DNA of 64,000 bases, taken from contig NC_057861.1 in NCBI RefSeq assembly GCF_019393635.1, positions 546,998,711-547,062,710 of the forward strand, in the 5' to 3' direction. Positions within the stretch are counted from its first letter, which is position 1, and each line of letters begins with the position of its first letter. Positions 30,135 through 41,470 of this stretch are shown one piece after another. This DNA is from Dromiciops gliroides (taxonomy: Eukaryota; Chordata; Mammalia; Microbiotheria; Microbiotheriidae). The notes under the pieces are model-generated. The model was given only the letters and a program-made list of their open reading frames with translations. It was not told the DNA's origin and ran no database searches. The translations under genes were made by a program, and so were the position numbers.

Positions 30135-30960
30135 CCCTATGAAGGAAAGAAAAGGTCACTTAATGGATCAGGATTGGAAAAGAACTTTGGATTTTTCTTG
30201 GGCTCATTTCTTAGCCACATGCTTCAGTGTTGGATGATGCATGATGGTCAGTTGACCCGATTTACGTGCTTGTGTATGAGCTGTATTTTGGGCTTCTTAG
30301 GCCTTCTTATGAATTAAACTGGACAAAAGAGGTGCTGTGTGTTGTGTGTGTGGCAGGGGATAAGCAGGTCAAAAGGCAAATCTTGAAATTCAAATCCTAT
30401 CCAGTCCCTAAAACAGCTGCCACCATGATCTCCTTTGGACCAGACTTGGGTGGTGGTGGTGGTGGGGTGATCCTAAGCTTCTATTCCTTCCAGGTGATAG
30501 TGAAGAGAGGTTTCCCCCCCATGTAGCTCCCAGGGTTATCAGGGCTACTGCTGGTTAAAAGATAAATCAGAGGTTAGTAGCCGCAGTGGCAGGTAGTATA
30601 ATTCAGCACTTTTCAAAGGCCCCTGCGGCATTCACACCATCAGGATGACAAGGGCTCTGTCAGTTAGGCCTCTAATCAAACAAGGAAATTGCTTTCCTGG
30701 GGTGAGTTGAAATGGCAGCGTAAACCCGATTGTCCTTGACAACACAGTGGCTAAGCTGACTTAAGCCTTTGAGGTATGGTGCCTAATACAGATACTTGGT
30801 CTGCTCCTCTCACAGGCTTCTTGAGCCACACATTGGGAAACATGACAATGTTCCCTCCTCCCCGCTAAAAAGTGAGTTTCTCCCAGCAGAGATGGGGCAC
30901 AAAGAAAGGGATTTTTAATCACTCAATAAACATTTGTAAGTGGGACATATCCTAGAGAAA
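30135..30960 (+). other. Intron 5 repeat-poor block
   Basis: Contains a short GGT run (30450-30466). The 30560-30760 part looks unique. No exon or RNA gene seen. Confidence 0.35.
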
Positions 30961-31131
30961 GGACTACATTTCTTTTCTTTATAAAAATTTTTATTAATTT
31001 TTTAATGAACAAAAATTGATTTTCTTTCCTTTTCACTCCCCACTGCCATTAAAAAAGAAAAAAGGTAAGAAAATCAAATTGGTTAATAACAAATATGCGT
31101 AGTCAAACAAATTCCTGCATTGGCTATGTCC

Positions 31132-31133
31132 AA

Positions 31134-31229
<96 letters not shown>

Positions 31230-31262
31230 GCCTGTCTGTCTGTCTATCTATCTGTCTATCTT
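31132..31262. repeat. (TATC)n(TGTC)n compound microsatellite
   Basis: ATCT units switch to GTCT units at about 31190 and back near 31245, followed by A/T-rich TATACACA sequence to 31480. Confidence 0.95.
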
Positions 31263-31792
31263 ATTATAGAATATATATATATATACACATTTATATGTGT
31301 GTATACACACATATCTATCTATATATTGATCTCATTATATATAAATCTATATATACATTTGTGTGTATACAAATATCTATATCTATTGTCTATCTCATTA
31401 TAGATTAATATATACATACATTTACATGTGTGCATATGTGTACATACACATATCTTTTTCTATGTATGTATATATGTATCTATCAATAATTCTGTATCCT
31501 GAGTCCATCACTTCTCTGTTAGAAGGCGGCTAGTATGCCTCATCATCCCTCTTCTGCAGTTGTGGTTCATAATAGCACTGATTAGAGTTCCAAAGGCTTT
31601 CCAAATTGTTTATTCTTCACAAGGTTATTCTAATATAAATTATTCTTCTAGTTCTGCCAATTTTACTTTTCCTCAGGTTATACACTTCTTTGCAGGTTTC
31701 ACTGAAACCATCCCTTTCACCATTTCTTGTGGGACAGTAGTATTCTAGTACATTAATATGCCATAATTTCCCTTATTGATAGGTACTCCTTT

Positions 31793-31938
31793 GGGGCAGC
31801 TAGGTGGCGCAGTGGATAGAGCACTGGCCCTGGAGTCAAGAGTTCAAATCTCATCTCTGATACTTACTAGCTGTATGATCCTGGGCAAGTCACTTAACCA
31901 CAGTTGCCATAAAACATCTGGAGCCATCCCTAGTCATG

Positions 31939-31998
<60 letters not shown>

Positions 31999-32052
31999 CA
32001 CACACCACACACACCACACACACCCACACCCACACCCACACCCACACACACA

Positions 32053-32091
<39 letters not shown>

Positions 32092-32236
32092 GAACCTCTT
32101 GCCACTGGACCCAGATGGCTCTAGAGGAGAGAATGAGGCTTGCACAGTCCTTCCTCACTTTAATCCAATTCACTGCAAGACAAGATATCACCCCGATGTC
32201 ATGGTTCTCTTCAAGAACTAAGGACAAATAACAATA
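31793..32236 (+). repeat. 444-bp composite SINE with internal (TA)n and (CA)n
   Basis: A tRNA-derived head (GGGGCAGCTAGGTGGCGCAG), then (TA)n 31943-31985 and (CA)n/(CCCACA)n to 32090, then a tail GCCACTGGACCCAGATGGCT...ACAAATAACAA of a second type. A perfect 12-bp duplication AGGTACTCCTTT (31781-31792, 32237-32248) shows it inserted as one unit into the L1. Confidence 0.9.
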
Positions 32237-32424
32237 AGGTACTCCTTTAGATTCCAATTCTTTGCTACTAGGAAAAGAGCTGCTAGAAATACTTTTTGTA
32301 TCCATGAGTAGAAAGGGCTGTATTTCAAATGAGGCCTTGGGCCTCAAGGATGGATCTGATTGAAGTTCCCAGTTCTTCAATTTCCATGAACTGTGTGCCT
32401 GTGGAAAGAAGGTGAGGAAGGTAA

Positions 32425-32682
32425 CAAGCATTTATTAAGGGCCTACTATGTGCCACATACTCTGCTAAGTACTTTACAACTATGAATCTCATTTGATCAC
32501 AACACTCCTGTGAGGTAGATGCTATTATCATGCTCCTGTATGGCTGAGGAAACAGAGGCAAACAGTAGTCAAGTGACTTACCCAGGGTCACACAGTTAGG
32601 AAGTAACTGAGGTCACACTTGCACTCAGGTCTTCTTGATGCCAGGCCCAGTGCTCTATCCATGATGCCACCTGGCTGCACCA
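32425..32682 (-). repeat. MIR-type CORE-SINE, full length
   Basis: AGCATTTATTAAGGGCCTAC, CTGTATGGCTGAGGAAACAG and a GATGCCACCTGGCTGCA end. Confidence 0.75.
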
Positions 32683-32689
32683 GCCTGAA

Positions 32690-33190
32690 ATATAGGGTGA
32701 TTGGGCATGGGGAGTGAGGGAGGATGGAGAGGGAATGGATACAATAAAGAGAGCCATACCAAGAGGATGGTCACCGTGGGCCCTGGGGCTGGAGAGCAGT
32801 AGCATAGCCTCCTTTGCCAGCTATGGAGGGCAAATTGAAAGAGCTGAGATTCATCTGTGATGGTCAAGACCAGTGGACTCTCCCAGCTTAGTTTGAATGA
32901 GTCCTTCTAGCCTTTGGTCAGCCCATGCCACAGGCTTTGCCAGGACAACCTTTTGATATGTAGAGTGGGGAGAAGAGAGGGATAGGAGTCTCCATCTGTC
33001 ATTTCATGTCATAAACTCCTGATTGGGAAACTCCCTTCACTGATGCAGTCTTAGACATTCACGTAGGGCACTCAAGGATTGTGACTTTTACCATGACCCC
33101 ACACCTGGTTTGTGTAAAAGGCAAGGCTTGAACCTCCAGGTGTTCCCAACCCCAAGGTCAATCTTTTGTCCACTATACTTATCTGGTGTT
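32690..33190 (+). other. Intron 5 segment without recognised content
   Basis: No exon; nothing assigned apart from A/G-rich stretches. Confidence 0.35.
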
Positions 33191-33194
33191 GTTC

Positions 33195-33630
33195 TTCAGT
33201 TGTTTCAGCTGTGTCCGACCTTTTCTGACCCCATTTGGGGTTTTCTTGGCAAAGATACTGGAGTGGTCTGCCATTTCCTTCTCCAGCTCATTTTACAGAT
33301 GGGGAAACTGAGGCAAAGATACTGGAGTGGTCTGCCATTTCCTTCTCCAGCTCATTTTACAGATGGGGAAACTGAGGCAAAGATACTGGAGTGGTCTGCC
33401 ATTTCCTTCTCCAGCTCATTTTACAGATGGGGAAACTGAGGCAAAGATACTGGAGTGGTCTGCCATTTCCTTCTCCATCTCATTGTCCAGAGGAGGAAAC
33501 CTAGGCAAGAAGGGTTAAGGTGCCTGAGGTCACATAACTAGTGAGTACCTGAGGCTGGATTTGAATTCAGGAAGAGGGGTCTTCCTGACTCCAGGAGTGA
33601 CACTATCCACTGCACCACCTAGCAGCCCAC
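33195..33630 (-). repeat. Long tRNA-derived SINE with internal 64-bp tandem repeat
   Basis: Starts CAGTTGTTTCAGCTGTGTCC and ends GCACCACCTAGCAGCCC. A 64-bp unit beginning GGCAAAGATACTGGAGTGG starts at 33248, 33312, 33376 and 33440. Confidence 0.92.
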
Positions 33631-33942
33631 TACTAAGCTGCACTGCCTCTTCCTAATTAATTCTGCATTTAAATGTTTTACTTTAACAATACATGTTACT
33701 TGTAAAGTTTGCTACAAGTTGCCAATTGAGTTTAAAAGATGACCACTGAAATTCTTAGCCTAGCCCGTTTGGGGTCCTAAGCTTAAGGTGTCATGTAAAA
33801 ATACCTCTACCTTAAACCCAGTAATCCGTGTGAATCCAGTTTAGCAGCATTTGTGTTACACATCTTTTGAGTACCTCACTGTGCTCAACTGAGCACAATT
33901 TGATCAAGTCACTGTGCTCAATACGGGGAGAGGGTTACCAAG

Positions 33943-34295
33943 TGTAACGATTGGAATGACGCCACCTGCTGGAGACTTACTGTAGGAAAGCTCCAACATG
34001 AGGAGAGGGCCTCCGAGGGCAAGACCATGTGGCTTTTCTTTGGCTTGTGGGAGGAAGAAGGGGGAGCTGGGCGCTCTGACTTGCTCTCTTTCCTGAGGAC
34101 TCTGGCGGAGAAGGGAGCTAGAAATGCGCTCTCCCTTTAATAGATAGATGAATCTAGGCCTTTCTCTCTCTCTTTACCAAATTCTTATACTCCTTAATAA
34201 ATGCTTAAAAGTCTAACTCTTGCTAAAGCTTATAATTTATTGGTGACCACTCATTAGATATTTTAGTCAGTATAGCTAGAATTTTAGCCCTTACA
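33943..34295 (+). mobile_element. Solo LTR of an endogenous retrovirus
   Basis: 353 bp starting TGTAACGATT and ending GCCCTTACA, flanked by CAAG on both sides (33939-33942, 34296-34299). TG...CA ends with a 4-bp duplication fit a class I-type ERV. An AATAAA signal lies at 34197-34202, and TTTATTGGTGACCACTCATT follows. No internal retroviral genes are present, so the provirus was lost by LTR recombination. It sits within an old antisense LINE. Confidence 0.85.
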
Positions 34296-34299
34296 CAAG

Positions 34300-34870
34300 A
34301 TGGATAAGATGGAGGCCCTGCCTTCAAGGAGCTTAGACTCTAGTTGGGAAAATAAGATATTGAAATGCATGCAGAACATGATGATTGAATCAGAGGCAAG
34401 GGACACTTCAATGGGCCGCTAGGCGGCACAGTGGACACAGCTTCAGGCCTGGAATCAGGAAGACTGGAGTTTAAATCTGGCCTCAGACACTCATTGGCTG
34501 TGTGACCCTGGACAAGTCACTTAACCCTGTTCGCCTCAGTTTCCTCATCTGTAAAATGAGCTGGAGAAGAAAATGGCAAACCACTCCAGTATCTTTGTTG
34601 GGAAAACCCCAAAAGGGGTCATCAAGAGTTGGACATGACTGGAGTCAACTAGACAACAACACTTCAATACAACAGTAAGAAGAAACATCACCAGGAGTTA
34701 CAGGTATTGATAAGAAGCATTCTTCTATGAGCTTCAGAGGAGGGGTAAGATCCCTTCTTATTGGAGTAGCTAGGGAAGTACACATGGAGTGGGAGGTTTT
34801 CAGCTAAGTGTGGAAGAATAGGTAGAATTTGTCTAGACAGAGAGAACACTGCAGGACATGTCAACCAGTA
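34300..34870 (-). repeat. L2/CR1-clade LINE, antisense, split by a SINE
   Basis: CTGCCTTCAAGGAGCTTAGA (34318) and, after the SINE, ATTCTTCTATGAGCTTCAGA are the two sides. Confidence 0.5.
34413..34658 (+). repeat. Long tRNA-derived SINE with RTE-like tail
   Basis: GGCCGCTAGGCGGCACAGTG head and an ACTAGACAACAAC end. Duplication ACACTTCAAT (34403-34412, 34659-34668). Confidence 0.92.
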
Positions 34871-34964
34871 GCCTAAAAGGCAGAGAGGCCTGATGTGGCT
34901 AAAACATGGTTAGCCAGTTCAGAAGGTTTCCTTAAACTTCCTGGTAGTAAGTATTTTCCTGTTC

Positions 34965-35525
34965 TTTTTTTAAATGATCATTTTTATTGTTATCTTTTGC
35001 TTTCACATCATTTTCTTTTCCTAATACCCTATATCATCCTCTCCTACCCAGCAAGCCACCCCCTTTGTAACAGAGATTTAAAAAGCAGTTTAGAAAAACC
35101 AACCAAAACACCAACTTCCTGGTACATAGTAAATGCTTAATAATTGCTTGTTGCTGGAATGATTCCCTGTGTCTGACAGCATATGCACTATTCCATTCCT
35201 GTAAAGCCTCGTTTCTGTAAAGAAGGGAGAGAGGTACATTTTCTCAACCTTTCTTTAAGGCCAAGTTCATTCATTGGAATTGCATGTTTCTTTCTATTTG
35301 TATGGTAGACATGGTACATGTATTTTCTTGGTTGTGTTTACTGCACTCTGCATCAGTTCATATGTCTGCCCATGCTTTTCTGAACCTTCATATTTTTAGC
35401 TTCTTATGGCATAGTAACATTCCATTTCATCCATGTGCCCCAATTTGTTTAGCCCCAGTTGATGGATATCTACTTTGTCTCTAGTTTCATTGCTATGGAT
35501 ATTTTGATATATGTAGAACCTCCTA
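34965..35525 (-). repeat. L1 3' UTR fragments, antisense
   Basis: ATTTTTATTGTTATCTTTTG (34980) and, at 35150-35525, ACTGCACTCTGCATCAGTTC and ATGGCATAGTAACATTCCAT. A LINE2-like end lies between (35120-35150). Confidence 0.6.
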
Positions 35526-35539
35526 TAGAGGCATCCTTC

Positions 35540-35785
35540 AGTATGTAGGTATCACAGTGGATAGAGTGCTAGACCTGGAGTCAGGAGGGCCTGAGTTCAA
35601 ATTCTTCCCCAGATATTTCTGGTTGTGTGACCCTGGGCATGTCACTTGATCTCTGAATGCCTCACATCCCCATCTGTAAAATGGGGATAATAATAGCACT
35701 TACCTCTCAAGGTTGTTGTGAGGATAAAATAAGATTTGTAACGTATTTTGCAAACCTTAAAACATAGAAATGCTAGTTATATGAT
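35540..35785 (+). repeat. MIR-type CORE-SINE, full length
   Basis: CACAGTGGATAGAGTGCTAG, GTGTGACCCTGGGCATGTCA and GGGGATAATAATAGCACTTA. Confidence 0.78.
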
Positions 35786-35880
35786 GATGATGATGATAAT
35801 TATCCTACCAACGGGACCTCTGGGTTTCAGTTACTTGGCATGTCATGGATGCTATGGCTTCTACAAGAAAGGAATGGGGA

Positions 35881-36016
35881 GGGGCAGCTAGGTGGCACAG
35901 TGGATAGAGTACCGGCTCTGGAGTCAGAAGGACCTGAGTTCGAATACAGCCTCAGATACTTGACACTTACTAGCTGTGTGACCCTGGGCAAGTCACTTAA
36001 CCCCAATTGCCCCACA
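35881..36016 (+). repeat. Short tRNA-derived SINE (WSINE1-like)
   Basis: GGGGCAGCTAGGTGGCACAG head. Duplication AAGAAAGGAA (35865-35874, 36019-36028). Confidence 0.92.
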
Positions 36017-36059
36017 AGAAGAAAGGAAGGAACGATAATACTTTATTCTCTTACCCATA

Positions 36060-36820
36060 GTTCCTTTAGTTATTGGGCTTGAATTTGCCAGCCATGGCCA
36101 GGTTTCACATGTTTTTCTTGTTATCAGGCCAACATACTCTTAAGTAGTTTGCCATTAACAGGTGCCTAAGGAGTGAAACACACTGAAAAACCAACTTAGG
36201 GTGGCAGCTGTGCCTCACTTTTCCCAGACTCTCGAGAGGATTTGGAGTAGATTGATTTAATCTGGACAGCCATTGAGCCATGAACATAGACTCTTCAGAC
36301 ATCAAAGGGAAAACACAACTCTGTAGCCCGGGTTTACACAACCTCCAGATTCCCTTTCTCTCCTCCCTTTTTCTTCCTAAGAGTCAAATCTAGCAGGCAT
36401 AGAAAAGCCTGTACAGGTTGTAAAAGATGTTATTCAAAGCAGCTCTCTCCCGGCTGCATTACGCATAGATGGAAGAGACCCCAGATCCAGTGAGAAGGCA
36501 GAGAAGCCACACAATTAAGTAACTTCTGAAGGAGTGTTAGACCAATGTCTTTTCCCATAGTTTTTTTTATACCAAATGGCATTTTTCAAATGTCCTTTTA
36601 AAAACTGATTAGAGCTTAACTGTGTTGAAAAGAAACAAGTAGAGAAATATTTCTTTGGGGTAAGAAGCATTTCAGGGTTGGGCTCCTATTCAAATCAAGC
36701 CTGGTGCTAACATTGTGCTGATGTGGGTAAAGGTGGAAATATTTAGGAGCCTCATTTCATTGTTGCCCTTGGAGTTCATGCTGTGGAAATGTCTTATGGG
36801 TAGTTGTTTTTGAGGGAACG
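36060..36820 (+). other. Intron 5 repeat-poor block
   Basis: About 760 bp without recognised repeat or exon. Confidence 0.35.
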
Positions 36821-36824
36821 TTTC

Positions 36825-37125
36825 TAGGCTTTTTTAAAAAAATAATTTTTTTAGTGAGCAAAAAATCAATTTTCTCTCCTCACATTCTCTGACCCCACTG
36901 GAAAAAGGAAAAGAAAAGAAAAGCCTTGTAGCAAATTTGCATAGCCAAGCAAAACAAATTCCCACATTGGCTGTGTTCAAAAATTCATGTCTCATTCTGC
37001 ACCGTGAATCTATCATTTCTCTGTCAAGAGGTGGGTAACTGAATTCATTATCAGTTCTCTTGCATCATGGTTGGTCATTGTGCTTATCAGAGTTCTTAGG
37101 TCTTTGAGCACTGTCAGTTTCTAGA
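36825..37125 (-). repeat. L1 3' UTR fragment, antisense
   Basis: AATTTGCATAGCCAAGCAAA then CACATTGGCTGTGTTCAAAA: the same subtype as at 30965. Confidence 0.6.
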
Positions 37126-37219
37126 CCTTGAGTGACATGTATGCCAGGCCAAGAAAAAAATATAACTAGCACTCTTATTTCAGCCAGGTTAAGTTGGCCA
37201 AAAAGGGCTTGCCTATTGC

Positions 37220-37690
37220 TCAGGGCAAATGATGGGCGTCAATGTGGTATAGTTGAAAGTACACTCATCTGGAGGACTTGGACTTGGGGTACCAAGAGGA
37301 CTTGGGTACAAATCCCAAATTGGGTAATAATAATAATAACAATGACAATAATAATAGATAGTATTTATATAGTGCTTTAAAGTGTATAAAGCACTTATGT
37401 TATCTTATTTGATCTTTCTGCCCCTGTGAGATAGGTGCTATTACTATCCCTGTTTTACAAATGAGGAAACTGAGGCTGAATGATTCAATGACTTGCCTAG
37501 AGTCACACAGCTAGTAAGTATCTGAGGCTGGATTTGAATTCTGGTTTTGCTAACTCCAGGTCCAGCACTCTATCCATTGTACCATCTAGCCACTTATCAT
37601 CTCTGGACTTCAGTTTACTCATCTGTAAAATGTGAGAATTGGACCACAAGGCCTCTGAGCTTCCTTTTATGTCTAGATCTGTGTTCTTAC
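37220..37690 (+). repeat. MIR-type SINE interrupted by an opposite MIR
   Basis: 37220-37330 and 37603-37690 (TGGACTTCAGTTTACTCATC) are plus-strand pieces. 37345-37600 is a full minus-strand copy (GAGGAAACTGAGGCTGAATG, TACCATCTAGCC). Confidence 0.65.
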
Positions 37691-37699
37691 TTGTGGAAA

Positions 37700-38235
37700 T
37701 GGTGAAGAGTATGATTTTGTGGATGCTGTCACCTCAGGGAAGCCTAAGGACCATTTTTGCTCTTGGGTGGCTAGATAAAACATCTGTTGATATTTAGAGC
37801 AATGCCTGATGATTATACATCTCCTTATGCTAGGGACTTGTAATTATGGCAGGTCAGATCAACCCTCTGGTTCTTAAGAATAAAACATTTTCCTTTCACT
37901 GTAGCACCAGAGACCTGTGATGCATTTGTTATGCCCTTCCCCTAAAGCCATCATATGGATGATATTTGAAAGGCTGCATCAGGTCACTTGGCTTCATTCA
38001 TACCTGCCTTGTGAAGAGAGTTTACATGTAGGACAGTGCCATTAATGGTCCCATAAGTTGGGCTGAGTTCTGTGTTTATGCACTGCCCTTGAGCCTCATT
38101 TCTTAAAACCACTTGCTAAGAGGAGATTATTATCAGTGGTAGATATTCCCTTGTTGCTTCCTTAATTCAGTGACCTAGGAATACCTTGTGTGATGAATTA
38201 ATTAGCCATGGGAAAGCCTAATTTCTTTTTAAAAA
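37700..38235 (+). other. Intron 5 segment without recognised content
   Basis: No exon or repeat family recognised. Confidence 0.4.
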
Positions 38236-38239
38236 CAAG

Positions 38240-38610
38240 TTTTTAATCATACCTTTTGTGTTTTTACAGCACCTGCATTTCCCACCGTATTCCTACCCTT
38301 CCAAATGAGCCCTCTTTTTTTTTCCAGGGCAGTGAGGGTTAAGTGATTTGCCCAGGGTCACACAGCTAATAAGTGTCAAGTGTCTGAATCCGGATTTGAA
38401 CTCAGGGCCTCCTGAATCCAGAGCTGGTGCTTTATCCACTGTGCCACTTAGCTGCCCCCATAGCCCTCTCTTTTAATAAATAAATTTTAAAAAAAGACCA
38501 AAAAGAAAAGAAATCCACAGAAGTAAAGTCTTTTGTATACAGTATTCCACATCTGTGGTCCCTGTCATATTTCTTCTGTGGGACCAAACTTGGTGATTAC
38601 AATTTCACCA
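38240..38610 (-). repeat. L1 3' fragment, antisense, with nested SINE
   Basis: AAGTTTTTAATCATACCTTT (38240) and, after a SINE, AAGTCTTTTGTATACAGTAT (38526). Confidence 0.5.
38316..38459 (-). repeat. Short tRNA-derived SINE (WSINE1-like)
   Basis: AGGGCAGTGAGGGTTAAGTG to GTGCCACTTAGCTGCCCC. Duplication AGCCCTCT (38308-38315, 38462-38469). Confidence 0.9.
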
Positions 38611-38619
38611 CAAAGAGTG

Positions 38620-39218
38620 CTACAAAGTTGTCAGATTTTGTTTACATTGTTCTGCTTTTCTCATTCTTCTTACTGCAGTTTGTAGCAGTTAATAGGTCTT
38701 TCTATGGAACAGCATAGTTACTTATAATTGCTATTACAAGTAGCCCTGTTTTCTTTCTTGTAGACCTCATTTAAATCATAATGGCAACTGAAAAGTTCCG
38801 TGAGAGATTCACTGAGCTGAAAGGGCCACCCAGCATCCAGCTAGGTTTTGGCTAAGCTCTGTCAAGGTCTTACCCGTTTGATTCTCTTGCCCTCCCTCCA
38901 TACTCCATTCCCTTTAAAACAACATTCGTCTGCTTTCAGAAATCTATTGTCGAAACCATTGAGGCTAAAGTTAGATACAGAGCCACCAGTCCAGACTTTG
39001 TAAATGGAGACTTGGGGGAAAGGGGAAGTGGAATAAAGGCAATTCCCTTTTAATAAGCCAAATAAGCTCTTAGAAACCCTAGTGATTTCTTGAAATCTCT
39101 TTGCAAACATCTATGTGAGTATCCATGTGAGATCTAATCCTGCCTGACTTGATGGAGGTGGAGAAAGGAATAATCCACAGAGCTGCATTTCAGATCTTCC
39201 AAAGTATAACCAGCAGCT
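38620..39218 (+). other. Intron 5 segment without recognised content
   Basis: No repeat or exon recognised. Confidence 0.35.
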
Positions 39219-39232
39219 CTTCCCTGGAATTT

Positions 39233-39357
39233 TTTGTTTGTTTTTTTGCAGGGCAATGAGGGTTAAGTGACTTGCCCAGGGTCACACAGCTAGTAAGCAT
39301 GGAGTGTCTGAGGTTGGATTTGAACTCAGGTCCTCCTAAATTCTACCTAGCTGCCCC
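39233..39357 (-). repeat. Short tRNA-derived SINE, internal deletion
   Basis: Perfect 14-bp duplication CTTCCCTGGAATTT (39219-39232, 39358-39371). The GGGCCGGTGCTTTATCCACT part is deleted. Confidence 0.93.
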
Positions 39358-39770
39358 CTTCCCTGGAATTTCTGAAGCTAACTCTTGAAAAAATATATGT
39401 ATCCCTTCCAGGGATGGGTAAGTAGTAAGAAAAATGTAGGAAAGCACCTGGTCTATTTCACTGAGGCACATACAATGTAAGCTAAAGCTTTGGAGAGGAG
39501 GCCCAAAGAGGCTTCTTTTCCAAATGTTTGCTTGTTCACTGATTGAATGTGCCTTCATGATTTTTCCAGTTGTGTAGTCCAGAGGTGTAGGGAGGGGTTA
39601 CTAGATGTTCAGAGCTGTGCCAGCCTGGTTCAGCTTCATGGCCTTACTCAGGTTTTGGCATCCCATGTGAGGTAGGGACATTGCTTGGGGAAAGGAAGCT
39701 GGAGTTGAGTTTCTGGTGATTGATACAGTATCAAGGACATGTACATATGTCATTGAGAAGCATCATGGGA

Positions 39771-39921
39771 GGGGCAGCTAGGTGGCGCAGTGGATAAAGC
39801 ACTGGCCCTGGATTCAGGAGTACCTGAGTTCAAATCCAGCCTCAGACACTTGACACTAGCTGTGTGACCCTGGGCAAGTCACTTAACCCCCATTGCCCTA
39901 CAGAAAAAAAGAAAAAAAAAA
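39771..39921 (+). repeat. Short tRNA-derived SINE (WSINE1-like)
   Basis: Perfect 16-bp duplication GAGAAGCATCATGGGA (39755-39770, 39922-39937). Confidence 0.95.
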
Positions 39922-40087
39922 GAGAAGCATCATGGGAAGTTGACATGTTCACTTGTTCCTGGGTCTGAATTTTAACTCAAGGACTTTGAAATGGAGCATA
40001 CTGCTTGTCATAGGTCAGCAACCTGTCTCTCTGAAAGAGCAAACAAACCCAGCAACTTATAGACACGCTCTGAGGAACTTTCTAGGG

Positions 40088-40358
40088 CAGGGATTCTTAA
40101 CTTTTTTTGTGTGTTGTGATACTGACTCTTTTTGGCAGTCTGGAGAAAACTGTTGATCCCATCATAGAAGAATGTTTTTAAGTAACTAAATTTCAGTTAG
40201 ATGTTAGTGAAAATAAAGCTTTATACACACATATATGTATATATATATATATAGTATGTATATATACATATATATAAAATATGTCCAACTTCATGGGTTC
40301 TCTGAAGTCTATCCATGTATCCCTTAGGGGTCCTTGGATCCCAGGTTCAAATCCCTAG
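40088..40358 (+). repeat. hAT-like MITE, most complete copy
   Basis: Starts CAGGGATTCTTAAC and ends CCCAGGTTCAAATCCCTAG, an inverted-terminal-repeat pair. Flanks TTCTAGGG and CTCTAAGG look like a decayed 8-bp duplication. The interior has a (TA)n run at 40230-40280. Confidence 0.6.
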
Positions 40359-40550
40359 CTCTAAGGCAATGGGCTGAAACTCTCAAACTTCTTCCTGTTT
40401 TGGTTAGAGAATGGTGCTAATGAAACCAAAATCAGAGGTTTCGTTCTTCAGTATGGATCATTGGTCTCCACCTTGTCCCAGAGCCATAACTAGGAATTTT
40501 TTGCATCAAGGACAAATACTGCCACTCTTCCCCAACCCTGCCTCCCATGT

Positions 40551-40583
40551 AAATGAGGGCATGGGGAGAGCATGCCCTCATTT
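40551..40583 (+). other. Perfect 13-bp hairpin
   Basis: AAATGAGGGCATG and CATGCCCTCATTT with a 7-nt loop. It has no following T run and no known family. Confidence 0.8.
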
Positions 40584-40599
40584 GCCATGATTTCACTTG

Positions 40600-41320
40600 C
40601 TATGGTGAAGCAGTAGGGGTGGAGCTTACCCCAGCCTTCTATTTCCAGCTGCCTATCTAAACGAATTATTTTTGCTAACTGGGTACTAAGTTCTGTTTCA
40701 TTAGTTTTAAAGGACTGAAAATACTGAAAGAACCTTCTAAATATGGTATCCCTGGGCAAAACCCTGGTTTTCCTCCTCTAGATATATTTCTGTCCTATTC
40801 TGTGACCATAGACTATAACCCTCAAACCAGAAAAATGTCTTTTAAATTAATCACAATGATGCCTGGACAAGAAAGTATGGACATACCAGTGAGATGCTTC
40901 ACTGGGAAATAAACAAATGCCACATCATGGTTTTGTGTATAATGAATAGCAGGTCTACAGAAAATAGAATATAAGTGGGTTTTCTTTGTTTCTGTGCCTG
41001 AGAAAGGCAAAATTAAGCTTGCTTGAAAAGGGTAATGAGGATGACAAATGGTTAGCTTTTAAAAGTGATACTTAGGAGTTGTGTTCCTGAATGTTAGAGA
41101 TCCACTGATTTGAGGGAACAGAAACATTTTTTCCTTGGGCATAGTAAAGGAACTGGAGGCCTTCATCCTGTCTCAGGGCCCTTGGAATCTCCTTATAATC
41201 TTCTCACTCCCCAAAGTAGATTGAGCAAATTTTCATGAGATCATGGTTGCCACTTCCTCTCCCTGATCCCCAAAGTACAAAAAATATAGGCAATGTCACA
41301 ATATACCAACATGAGATCAC
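40600..41320 (+). other. Intron 5 segment without recognised content
   Basis: No exon or repeat recognised. Confidence 0.35.
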
Positions 41321-41324
41321 ATTA

Positions 41325-41470
41325 ATGGGAATTAAAAAGCCTCTATTAAGCACTTATTACATGTCAAACATTGTGCTAAATCCTAGGGATACAAATACAA
41401 AAGAAAAGGCAGTCCCTGTTTACAAAGGAGCTTACAATCTAATGGGGCAGACAATATAGGGGAGTGGTGA
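41325..41470 (-). repeat. L2/CR1-clade LINE fragment, antisense
   Basis: TATTAAGCACTTATTACATG then CAAAGGAGCTTACAATCTAA. Confidence 0.7.

Larger units (their letters stand above)
30965..32340 (-). repeat. L1 3' end, antisense, broken by microsatellites and a SINE
   Basis: TTTATAAAAATTTTTATTAA...CAAATTCCTGCATTGGCTAT (to about 31130), 31480-31780 and 32249-32340 are parts of one antisense L1 3' UTR. The same sequence type recurs at 36825. Confidence 0.6.

Noticed and set aside
33248..33490. CRISPR-like regular repeat
   Set aside because: Units are contiguous 64-bp tandem copies without unique spacers, inside a SINE, in a mammalian intron.
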